A stretch of DNA of 64,000 nucleotides from Laguncularia racemosa (taxonomy: Eukaryota; Streptophyta; Magnoliopsida; Myrtales; Combretaceae): assembly GCA_037954665.1 (NCBI GenBank), contig JBBMOL010000018.1:2356001-2420000 (forward strand), written 5' to 3'. The notes beneath the pieces were generated by a model. That model was not told where the DNA came from. It was given only the letters and a program-made list of their open reading frames with translations, and ran no database searches. How positions within the stretch are numbered: position 1 is the stretch's first letter; each line of letters starts with the position of its first letter. The position numbers were made by a program, and so were the translations under genes. Shown piece after piece: positions 1 through 10,481 of the stretch.

Positions 1-1512
1 TTTCTTAATAATTTCATTATTCATTACATCTTCCATTCTATCTAATTGTTTACCAATAGTGTGAAGATGTTAATTGGTAAAGTTATTTTGATCAATAACT
101 TTCTTAAATCCTAACCCTTCTTCATTAGAAGTATTTTTGAAGGATGCAAGTTTAATTTCAGTATCCTTGTGTAAATACCGAATATTGCTAAGTGGTAGAT
201 GATTAGATTCTATAATTTGACCATCACTTAACCTCCATTGGACACATTTGTTAGTTACATTAATTTACTTATGCTTCAAATAATATTCTTTGAACCAGTC
301 AAAAACCAAAATTTGAGCACCAACTTCATCCATAAAATTATAATATTCATCTTTAATTTGTATCTTATACTTACTAAAAGTCTTAAGCTATCATTCTCTT
401 AATTTTTTATTCTTAGGTGAATTAAAATCATTATTTAGAAAAACTCTATCGGGTTTGAAAGGTTTCTCTATGACATTAAGTTCTAGATCTCCTGCTTCTA
501 AAGCAAAAGGGTTCCTCATATTTCAAATCATTAAAATTTTGATAGACTGGTTGGGTTATTCCTATTGGCTTATTAACTAAACCACTAATTGAAGGATTAA
601 CGTTAACTTGAGAACTCTCTTGAATATTTTTAGGTTCATTAATTATAGGCTTAGGAATGCCTATTGATTTTCTAGAGGAAGAAATTGAAGACATTGACCT
701 AATTTCTAGGTTTCTTCTAGAATAATCGAAAGATCTCCTAGAAAATTGCAATGTTACTTTACCACCTAGATGTTACATCACATTAGATGGTTCAATATTA
801 CAAATTGATTTTTTAGGACATCTGATCATTTTTGGCATTGTGAAATTTGACTTAGTTAAGTCAGTTTGGATTAAAAGCGTTTGACCTCTTTTGTCAATTT
901 TGTATGCTTTAGATCCAAAAGCAGTTTTCATTAACTTAAAATAAATTCTATAGATGATTGCCATAGGTAATGCTCCTTCAATCATTTTATAATTATGAGT
1001 CTTGATCTGGAGGATCAAAGAGTTCATAATTGTCTTATCCCTAAGACTTAGGGTTACATTTAGGTGACATTTAAATTAGATTGGTCCATTACTCAAGCTA
1101 GTTTCCATTGCAGCATGGATTAATCGTTCATACTCCAGTTCCTTAACATCCTTAAGGACCATTAACATTGAAGTATCTAATCCTAATTTAGTAAGAGGTT
1201 TAGCTCCTACTTGGATTAGACCTACATGCATATAATTCCATTCTTGACTATACTTTTTAATTGAATCATTATTTAAAATTTTTAATGTCGTTAAGCCATC
1301 AGAGATAGGAATATCATTTTCTTCAGTGCTAATGACATAATCATTTTTGCTAAAGATTTTCCATTTGGCCATCTAGTAGATTTGATCATAAGACATTTTA
1401 GGTATTTCCAGTCATCTATAGCTTTATCAAAATCTTTTACATAAATTTCATCCCTATTATTAGCTATAGGTTCATCTATGGGCTCATTAGAACTAAAGCT
1501 TGAAGAAGACAT
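1..1512 (-). pseudogene. Endogenous pararetrovirus (Florendovirus-like) ORF1, movement-protein end, partial
   Basis: The N-terminal part of a Caulimoviridae ORF1 polyprotein runs leftward from an ATG at 1510-1512 and leaves the window at position 1. The first part (1512 to about 1370) is an acidic leader. The region 1372-770 reads like a 30K-superfamily viral movement protein, which in living viruses opens plasmodesmata. Serine/arginine-rich linker sequence follows (751-476). The reading frame is broken: a frameshift lies near 1370, stops sit around 1073 and 772, and many stops occur below 476. A stretch of about 14 codons kept in the plus-strand copy is missing near 825. The family call rests on resemblance to the plus-strand copy, which has an ORF1-ORF2 layout typical of Florendovirus. 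The coat protein would lie beyond the window. This is an old inactive insertion. Confidence 0.72.
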
Positions 1513-2245
1513 AGTTCAATTAAATAAGTTCATTATTTAAGTTAGAACACTATAATCTTTTCCTATTTTATTTAAATCATTTGCAGAACTAATTACGAAT
1601 TCATATTACGATTTTGCCTCGTTGACCCTTGTGCAACCCTTTTCAAATCTTTAGTGGGATTTACGTTAGATCATTGCACTTATCATAGTATGAGCTTCTT
1701 CCACTGAGGATAGTTCCTAGTAAATAGTTTAAACAAAATGATTGAAGGTACATTGCCTATGGCAATATCATCTATAGAATTTATTTTAAGTTAATTGAAA
1801 TTACTTTTGGATCTAAAGCGTAAAAAATTGACCAAAAAGGTTAAATGCTTTTAATCTAAACTGACTTAACTAAGTCAAATGTCACAATCCTAAAAATGCT
1901 CGGATGGGATTAGGTAAACTTAATCAATGGGAAGTAGACAACCCTATTCCCCCAAAATCAATTTGTAATACTGAACCATCTAATCTGATGCAACATCTAG
2001 ATGGTAAAGTAACATTGCAATTTCTTAGGAGATCTTTCAATTATTCTAGAAGAAACCTAGAAATTAGGTCAATGTCTTCAATTTCTTCCTTTAGGAAATC
2101 AGTAGACATTCCTAAGCCCATAATTAATGAACCTAAAAATATTCAAGATAGTCCTCAAGTTAAGGTTAATCCTTCAATTAGTGGTTTAGTTAATAAGCTA
2201 ATAGGAATAACTTAACCAGTTTATCAAAATTTTAATGGTTTGGAA
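520..2245. repeat. Large inverted repeat made by two pararetrovirus fragments
   Basis: The stretch 520-985 read on the minus strand and 1738-2245 read on the plus strand encode the same movement-protein and linker region. They share long identical runs, for example around 650-750 versus 2010-2110. The arms are nearly 0.5 kb each, with a spacer of about 750 bp. Similarity fades at both ends: at the shared start codon on one side and just past a shared AAAATTTTAATG motif on the other. The arrangement is head to head, so a transcript crossing it could fold into a long hairpin. Confidence 0.75.
1513..1737. other. Junction between the two inverted pararetrovirus copies
   Basis: This is about 225 bp of non-coding sequence upstream of the minus-strand ORF1 start and upstream of the point where the plus-strand copy begins inside the movement-protein region. 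I found no clear match to either copy here. It may be viral leader of the minus copy or host DNA at the junction. Confidence 0.4.
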
Positions 2246-3890
2246 TGTTATTTTAGGAATCCCTTTTATTAATCTCATTCAACCATTTAAGGTTAATAAT
2301 GAAGGCATCGAAACTAATTATTTTAGGAGAAAAATTTGTTTCAATTTTGTCTCTAAGCCTAAAATGAAAATGATAAATGAACTCAAACAGAATTCGATAT
2401 CTAAATTAAACTGTTTGATTCAATATAGAGAGAATCGGTTATTGTTTTTACGTGATGAATTGACTCTTCATAGGATTGAAGACCAAATCACGAAAAAATC
2501 AATGATTGAAAAAAAATTCTAGGTTAGAAAATGAAATTAGGAAGTTAATATATTCTAATTTACCTAATGCATTTTGGGATAGGAAATCTCATTCAGTAGA
2601 ATTACCTTACGAAAGTAATTTTGATGAGAAAGACATCCCAATGAAGGCTAGACCTTCGCATATGAATAGTGATGTCTTAAGACATTGCCAAAATGAAATT
2701 AATGATTTATTAAGTAAAAGGTTAATACACAAATCTAAGTCACCTTGGAGTTGTTTAGCCTTTTATGTTAATAAAAATGCAGAAATAGACACACCTAGGT
2801 TAGTCATTAACTATAAGCCTTTGAATAATGTGTTAAAATGGGTAAGGTATCCTATACCTAATAAGAAAGATTTACTTAGTAGAATACATAATGCTAAGGT
2901 ATTATCTAAGTTCGATATGAAATCCGGATTTTGGAAAATTCAGATTAAAGAAAAAGATAGGTATAAAACCGCTTTTACTGTTCCATTTGGACAGTATGAG
3001 TAGAATGTTATGCCTTTCGGACTTAAAAATGCACCATTTGAATTCCAGAGAATAATGAATGAAATCTTTAATGATTATTCTCATTTTATAATAACCTACA
3101 TTGATGATGTGTTGATCTTCTCCCCCAATTTAGATAAACATTTTAAGCATATTAGGGCTTTCATCAATAAGGTAAAGCAGAATGGCCTAGTAGTATCTCC
3201 CTCTAAATTTGCCCTTTTCTAGACTAGGATTAGGTTTTTAGGGTTTGATATTCACAATGGCACAATTACCCCATTTAAAAGATCTATTGAATTTGCTTCT
3301 AAATTCCCAACTAAAATCCTTGATAAAAATCAATTACAAGGATTTTTAGGAAGTTTAAATTATGTGGTAGATTTCTTTAAAGATCTTAATGTCCTATGTA
3401 AACCTTGAATCAAAGGTTAAAGAAGAATTCTCCTAAATGGTTTGAACTACACACAAATGTAGTTCGACAAATTAAGGAAAAGAATTAAGGAAATTCTATG
3501 TATCCATATAGCAGATCCATCTCTTACAAAAATAGTGGAAACAGATGCTTTTGACATAGGATTTGGTGAAATCCTTAAACAAAATTTAAATGGCCAAGAA
3601 TGTATAGTTCAATTTGTGTCAAAACATTGGAATGAGTGTTAAATGAAATATTCCATAATTAAAAAAGAAATTTCAGCAATAGTTTTAACAATTTCCAAAT
3701 TTCAAGGGGACTTATAAAATAAAAAATTAGCAGCAAAAAATGTTTTAATGAAAAATGTTTAAAATTTAGCCTCAAAACAAAATTTTGCTAGATGGCAATT
3801 AATTTTATTTGTTTTCGATTTTGAAATTGAGCTTATTAAAGGTACATTAAATTCACTTCCTGACTTCTTTACTCATGAATTCCTGTAGGG
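1738..3890 (+). pseudogene. Endogenous pararetrovirus (Florendovirus-like) ORF1, internally deleted
   Basis: This is a decayed plus-strand ORF1 polyprotein. Segments in order are: movement-protein tail and linker (1738-2230), the C-terminal end of the aspartic protease (about 2235-2330, with an ILG-type motif), reverse transcriptase (about 2506-3240) and RNase H (about 3500-3800). The RT keeps a YIDD catalytic motif at 3097-3108. The coat protein with its zinc finger and the protease active site are missing, because linker sequence passes straight into the protease tail near 2232. In-frame TAG stops sit at 3001-3003 and 3220-3222, and several stops and frame changes follow through RNase H. 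In living relatives this enzyme copies the packaged RNA into DNA. The copy is non-functional. Confidence 0.82.
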
Positions 3891-3892
3891 AG

Positions 3893-5274
3893 ATGCCTCC
3901 CAAGAAGGATAAGAGAAAAGGGGAAGGAGGTCCCTCCAAAAAAGGGCCTTACAAATGTTTAGTCTTGGCTTGTTGCCATGGCCCTAAAGTCCCATAATGT
4001 TCCTTTAGTAATTAAGGATGAACCATGTTATGATTCATCTAAAACTAATGAAAACCTAAATGAGGAAAACCATTGTAAGGAAAACTGTAGTGTGCTAAAC
4101 ACCAATGTAATGATAACCCTTGAATTGATTAAGGCAATCACTTCTACCTTGAATGTCCCTATTCCATTAAAATAGGACCAGAATGAAATTGTGGTTCGAA
4201 AGAAGCCACACCAGAATGTTGAAATCATTGAGGTGGCATCTTCCTCAAGGAAGGAAGTAGTCCCTAAAAATGTTTTAACTAAATTAATGTTTTATGTCAA
4301 GGGAATTTTTAAAATATATCTTCTCTGTAAAGAAAGGAATGTTTGAAAATGACCCTTATATTTATGTTAGAAAAATATTTTTTGAAAATTTTAATTATGT
4401 TCCTTATGATAGTTCAAAGACTATTGAATTTTATGAAAGAATCTTAGATGGAACAAAATCAGTTTCATTTAAGCATTTTCAAAATAATGGACTAATCAAT
4501 TACTCAACCATCAGAATTCATAAGGTCATCAACCTTAATGAATGGTCATCTAACCTAATGCCAAAAGTTTAAAGTTAACCCTTTGGATCCTCTTGCACCT
4601 TACCTCCATGCTTTTAATTATTTTGATTATAAACAAGCATGGTGGAATGCCTTTTTTAGAATGAACTAAAAAGGTCCTACACATGGCTAATCCTTTTTGA
4701 AAAATGTTCTTAAAAAAACCTTCCTTACTGGTTTGCATACTGGTGGGATGAATTTAGAGTTACTAATGAAATAGTTCACGAAAATGCCTAAAGGGGACTC
4801 AATTTATTTATTAAAAATTTTACACGTAGTCCTTATGAGCAATTGTTTAACAAAATGACGCTATACTTCATGCACATAAGCATATCCTGGGTAATGACCT
4901 GGTTTTATGAATTCCGTACGGATAATGAAACAAAAACTACCATTTTAATAAGAAGGTTTAAAGTAAAATGGTGGGTTGGTTTTAAAATGTAGAATAAGGT
5001 TGAGGAAAATGCAATCCTTAATTGGATTAATAAATCATCAACTAATATTCCAACAAGTGAGAATGAAACACAAAACCCTTTCCTCCATGATAAGGGATTC
5101 TTGATGTCCTCTATGGCTAGAGTAAACTCTCCAGACTAGATGAAGCAATTATTGGAGCAAGCTTTAGCAAGCTTAAAGGAATCAACCAATGAAGACTCCA
5201 CTCAGTCTGAATCAGCTTACAATGGAGATAGTAATGAAGATGATTGCTATAGCATAAACCTAGCAAATCCTTAG
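3893..5274 (+). pseudogene. Florendovirus-like ORF2, decayed
   Basis: A second reading frame starts with an ATG at 3893, overlapping the end of ORF1. It begins with a lysine-rich N terminus. A first stop lies at 3998-4000. Coding-like sequence then continues in other frames: 3978-4175, 4294-4572, and pieces up to an acidic, serine-rich tail ending at a TAG at 5272-5274. Florendoviruses are distinguished by an ORF2 of unknown function downstream of the polymerase, and position, overlap and size fit that. I recognise no domain. At least four lesions break it. Confidence 0.6.
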
Positions 5275-6560
5275 AACAAGATTTTTAATGTAATAGTAAA
5301 ATACATGTTATATTTTACTAGTTTTTTGTATGTAAATGCTTAATGTAAGTATTTCACTATATCAATAGTAAAATGCGTATTTTTTAAGGTATACATTTTG
5401 TATGTATCCCCAATGTAAATACCTAGACTCTACTACCTCCTACGGTAGAAATCTGATCAAATGGGTGGAACCATCCACCGAAAACAATTTTGTAATTTAC
5501 TGTCCTCCACAGTAAAGTCTGACAACTTTTACTGTTCACTATAGTAAAAGTAAAATTTTTTCTTTAAAATGAGGAAGTAACTTCATTTGAACCTAAGCTT
5601 TAAAAAATTAAACCTCTCTATATCTCTCTCTCTCATTCTTCTTCTGATACACTCACACCCTCTCTTCTGTTCTAATAACCTTTTTTCTGTCTAACCCCTT
5701 CACATCTTCACTGGTCTAATCTTGAGACCAACCTTCTTCCATACACAATTATCTCTTCTCTTCTCTTCTTAACATCTCATTTATCTATGATCTCAAATCA
5801 TAGATAAAACCTTGGTACATATCTGTACTCAGGTAATGGTATAACATATCTTCTTCCTTTCTACCTCTTCTTCTAATTCTTTTCTTTATGTTAATGAGTT
5901 TGTAGTGTTCTTCTCTTTTCTTCTATGTCTATACATATGCTCTTTGATTTAATAAAATGAATGTTTTATTATATAGTTAATTAGAACATACCCCACTAGT
6001 CTTGGCACTATCGCCTGTGGTGGTTTAAATATTCTTACCTTTTATTTATTTATTTAATGCTTTAATGTATTAAATCCCATCCAGATTGACTAAGCTGCCA
6101 TTGGAGGTTTATATCTCTGGTATATAGGCTGGAAACTTGTCTCGAAGGGCTAAAGGTTTCCGAAAGAGACACCTTGGAAGATCTTATTGAGCATTGGTGT
6201 TCTCGATGAGACATGAGTAACAATGCTAAGTACCAAGATATTTGTACTTAAATATGTTTATTTAATGCTTTTTTGTGTCTTTATTTCTACTTATTTGATG
6301 TTAATACTTTAAGTTATTTATATTCTGCCGCTATAATACTCTGCATTCTAAATCTTTTCTCTCTTTGAACATAAATTTATTCCTTATACCCTACACAATT
6401 AGGTAAGCACTAAGATCTTTGCCTTGATGGTGTCAAAGCCAATAGGAAAGGGTATAGTAGTTTGAGTGTTTGTTATTTAATCTAAGAACACGATTCCTAA
6501 GTGATTACCCTTCCCCTAGCCTTTATAATATAGGAACATAAATTTCTATTCAATATTTTT
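5275..6560 (+). other. Non-coding region after the pararetrovirus, possibly its promoter and leader
   Basis: No coding sequence is visible. Short TAGTAAAA-type repeats occur at 5290-5560. A pyrimidine-rich stretch with a weak TATATC element lies at 5610-5660, and an AATAAA sits at about 5950. A pararetrovirus carries its transcription promoter, leader and poly(A) signal in the gap after its last ORF, so this may be that region. I cannot define its end or a primer-binding site. Confidence 0.35.
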
Positions 6561-6699
6561 TGTTATAGCAATTCGTGGGGAATAACTATTCAACGTTTAA
6601 AATTGAACTAAACAATGTAATAACAACTTTATATAGAATAAATGGGGAATGGAATAGCTATTTCTCATAAATAAACATGTAGTAAATGTTATATGCTTG

Positions 6700-7460
6700 T
6701 CATGTATGAGTACTATACAAGAAAAAATATTTTAATAAATATACTATTTATTATATTAAGTATTTATTTGACTACATTTTCCCATTTGGCCACCATCTTA
6801 CCATTGCTGTGGCCCCACCATGGTCATTGTACCTCCATCATCACAATGATACCACCAACATTATTGATTTCTCACCACTTATGTAGCACCACCATTATAT
6901 AGTAATAATGGCATGCATTGGTCCATACATTGTAGCAAAGCTAATGATAAGGTGATGATTACATGGAGAAAATAGCAAAGATGGTGACATAGTGCGATGA
7001 AGATGTTAGTAATGTAACAACTATAGCGTTAGTGGCTATGGTGGTGATGGTTAAGTTGCAATGAAAATAGTGGTGTTGAAGTGTAATGTCAATGTTGGTC
7101 TATGTGGTTTTCAAAATGGTAATAATGGTGGCAAAGATAGCTTTTGGTAGTGGTGATACAAATATATATGTAGGTAGCATAGTGGTAATTTTGTGGTGAT
7201 GGTAATGTTAGCGTAGTGGTAGTATTAGATTGATGGGGGTGGTGGTATGGTGGTGGTGATAATGATGATGATGGTAATAATGATGGCAATATTGAAGATG
7301 GTGGTGGTAGTAATTGGTCGAGTGGTAGGTAATAACAATGGCAAGATCGGTGATGGTGGTGGTAGTAATTAGTTGAGTGGTGATAATGAGGTGACGATAA
7401 TAGCAATGATGGTAGTAGTGGTGAAGTAGTGATAAAGTGATTACTGAAAAGAAAAGACAT
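6700..7460. repeat. GTGGTGATAATG-type cryptic simple repeat
   Basis: The plus strand is a loose mixture of GTGGTG, GATGATG, GTAATAATG and GGTGGTAGTA units, densest at 7090-7440. A 123-codon open frame on the minus strand (7089-7460) is made only of Ser, Pro, His, Tyr and Leu from these repeats and is not a gene. Confidence 0.7.
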
Positions 7461-8270
7461 GTTAATTTAAGGTTATCCTATCTCAAGATGTTTGTACCAC
7501 CAATCTAAAATTTCTAATTTTAGCTTTATCTTACACTATTTCTAATTAAGATAATTAAATTCAAGCTTGAGTGGGTAAGGTTAGTCCTTTTATGCATGTT
7601 TCGCATGGTAAAGCTAGGCAATAGAGGTTTTGTCTTTAGCTCTTGGTGGTGGAGGTTGTTGTTTCGAAAAAGGTCAATTAGCTAGTGGTGCCAGGGGTGA
7701 TTGAAGCTTTAGATTGGGTCTTGTTGTTGGCTTAAGAAACTCCTTGTATTAGTGATCGAATCTAAATTTCAAATAAGTGGTGGCTGTAGACTACACACTA
7801 TAGTAGAGTTTTGTTTAACTCAAGAAATAATGCCTTTTCAATTTACTTTCCCTTTCCATTATTTCCTTTTATTTTCTTTCATTTATATTATATTCTATGG
7901 TATTGCTGCTCAAACAAAGTGTTAAGATTCAATTGGGTTTGTAAATAAACTAAACCTACAATATACTTGAGATTGACTTCATATATATCGGAAATCTATC
8001 AAAAAACGATCAATTCTAGCTTGAGCTCAAACCACTTAAGTTGTTTATCACAGAGTCAATTTCAAATTTCATGATATTTAACCTTCGATGTTTGTAAGTC
8101 TAAGCAAGTTCAAGTTAAGCATAAATTTAAGTTAAGTTAGGGCATTGATGTAATTTTGTTAAAATATATTTTTCTTTTTTCCTAAAATAAAATGAGCTTG
8201 GATAAACTTGATTGTTGTAAAACTTAATCTTGTTAAATACCATTTTCTATCAGGAAATAGGTCCTCTAAA
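7461..8270. other. AT-rich intergenic sequence
   Basis: I see no gene, RNA or mobile-element signature in this stretch. Confidence 0.5.
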
Positions 8271-8404
8271 GTACTTTACCTAAAGTTACAAGATTTAACG
8301 ATTGAGATTATTTATATTTTTAATATATCTCATGACATTACCATGATATCATCTTCTTTTTTCAATGTCAACTATTAATTATCTTGTAACTTTAGGTAAA
8401 GTAC
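8271..8404. mobile_element. Short hairpin transposon (MITE-like)
   Basis: A perfect 24-bp terminal inverted repeat, beginning GTACTTTACCTAAAGTTACA, pairs 8271-8294 with 8381-8404. Imperfect complementarity continues inward for about 20 bp and outward through CTCTA/CACTA-like bases. The 134-bp core has no coding capacity, as expected of a non-autonomous DNA transposon. The target duplication is unclear, so the superfamily is undecided. Confidence 0.6.
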
Positions 8405-8483
8405 ATTAGTGAATCCAAAGTCAGTTTAAGCTCAATAATGTGTTGTTTTAGTTGGATTAATTTATACCCCAGTGTTAGAGTTT

Positions 8484-10481
8484 TGTCATGCCCCAAAAGG
8501 GGGTCTAGAAGTCTTTACTAAAATCATCATGGCATATGTACACTCGTTACATGATAATTGTCTTATGAGTTAGAGATCGTAAGACTCTAAGTAAGTAATT
8601 GCATTTACAACTAGTACATATAATTGGATAATAAAATAAAACTATGGATCCCGTATCCTATGGTCAACCATGGTCGTAAAGAATCAGTATCCCCTACAAT
8701 CCAGTAAAATAGGATAAATCCTAGGTTTCTCAAATTCAATTTTATTTACATGGGGGTCCTAACATTTCATCTAAGTAAATATATCCTTCACAATTCTTAC
8801 TTTATCGTTCTGGTCTTCCAAAACTCTTGACACTTCACATCTTATCTCATCTCGAGCTTTTGTAATCACCACTTGCAAAAAGGGTCTATGGAGGGGTAAG
8901 CACACTATAGCTTAGTGAATGGGATGGTAACACTTTCAATGCTACATACACACAAGTAAATTCAAATCAAGTTATCAAATATATGCTATGCATGAACAAC
9001 CATATGAATGCAGCATCTCACGTGGTCTTTCGGTAACCGATGTGAAGTCTAGGGTTTACATTCCCTTGACCTTAGGTTAGGGATTTCAAAGCCACCATTA
9101 GTGCCCGGGTCATTACTCGGTTTATTTATCTTATCATTTTGATAATTATGATATCTTTTTAACTCAACAGTGAACGCTCTCATACCTCTGCATCAGACAG
9201 AGCAAAACCCTCAAGGACTGACCAGCTCGAAACTGTTAAGGCGCGACAATCCCCTAATCACTTAGTTCGCACTTGGCGGAACAGTAATCCTCTTGATTAC
9301 CCTGGTGAGCCTTATAGTAGTGATGGCCTTCAATCTCATGCAATGTCTCGTAGAAATGCATGTCGGGTTTTAATTAGATCCACTCCCTTAATTAATTGAT
9401 TTAAAGTGATCAAACAACATATGCAATCACAATCAATTCTCATTTAAACCAATGAAGTAACTACCAAGCAATTCATTTCACATTTACCACAACAAGCAAA
9501 TATCATGCCTTCCTTATCACACAAAACAGACACTGAACCTAAACCTCGTGAATATAGACTTATCTAGCCTTACAACAAGTTTAGTTAACTCGATACCTAT
9601 ATGCCGTTCCTCTTAAATGTTAAACCAACACTCGGAGTTGCTTTATAATCATCATATTTGACACCTTTGTGTCATTTGTCTTATATGTCAAACCAACCAC
9701 TCGAGATTGATTTACGATCGTCATACTTGACACCTTTGTGTGACCGCACTTCTCAAGTGCTCTGTCATTCACACTTACGAGACCCAACAAGGTCATCTCG
9801 TATATTCCTTTTGAGTCATCAAGGCATCTGTTTATAATATATATATATCTATTTGCACATAGGTATGTTCGTGACCTATCTTTAATTAAAGACAATTCAC
9901 TAGATACCTTCCCTTACGTAATTACAAGGGCAAGAAAATAGGACTATTGACTTGTAAAAAACAAAGTTGCACTCATGATTTGTATGGTTGTGTTTGTGAG
10001 TGTATTATATAGATATAATAGGAAAATAAGCTTGCCTAAGTATATATATACACATTTAGGAACCAACTTTGATATGTATACATAATGATATCTATACACC
10101 CTATTCCTACTAAGCACACTTACTTGGTAGCTATAGAAAGAAAAGCTAGGTTTCTATATTTTGGTTTGATTTGAAGAATACGATTTTGAGCCATGGGTTA
10201 GGCTTATGGTAATAGTACTAGCAATATGGTGCTAAGTGCTATCGCTAAGGTAATGACATCTATACCCTTAGACCATTCATTCCTTTACACTCTTCATGAC
10301 TTCATTCTTAACTTATTAATCCCTACTACATAACTCAACTTAGCAATAATCACAATTAATCAAACAACAATTTCACATACATAGCAATCAACATACAACA
10401 CAACGTGACATCATATCATTAAGTTTCCCACTCACTTGTTTAAGGTCGTCGTAGCTCTAGCCAGAGTCGAGTGATTCCAAC
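8484..10481. mobile_element. Decayed LTR-retrotransposon-derived sequence, family uncertain
   Basis: The block opens with TGTCATGCCCC, which read from the other strand gives a GGGGCATGACA-type end seen at termini of plant chromovirus LTRs. It contains moderately GC-rich non-coding sequence (9000-9380) unlike the surrounding AT-rich DNA. No protein domain is recognisable; the open frame at 9620-9895 looks accidental. It stops exactly where the next LTR begins. Confidence 0.35.

Noticed and set aside
7089..7460. 123-codon Ser/Pro/His/Tyr-rich frame, minus strand
   Set aside because: Product of the GTGGTGAT simple repeat.
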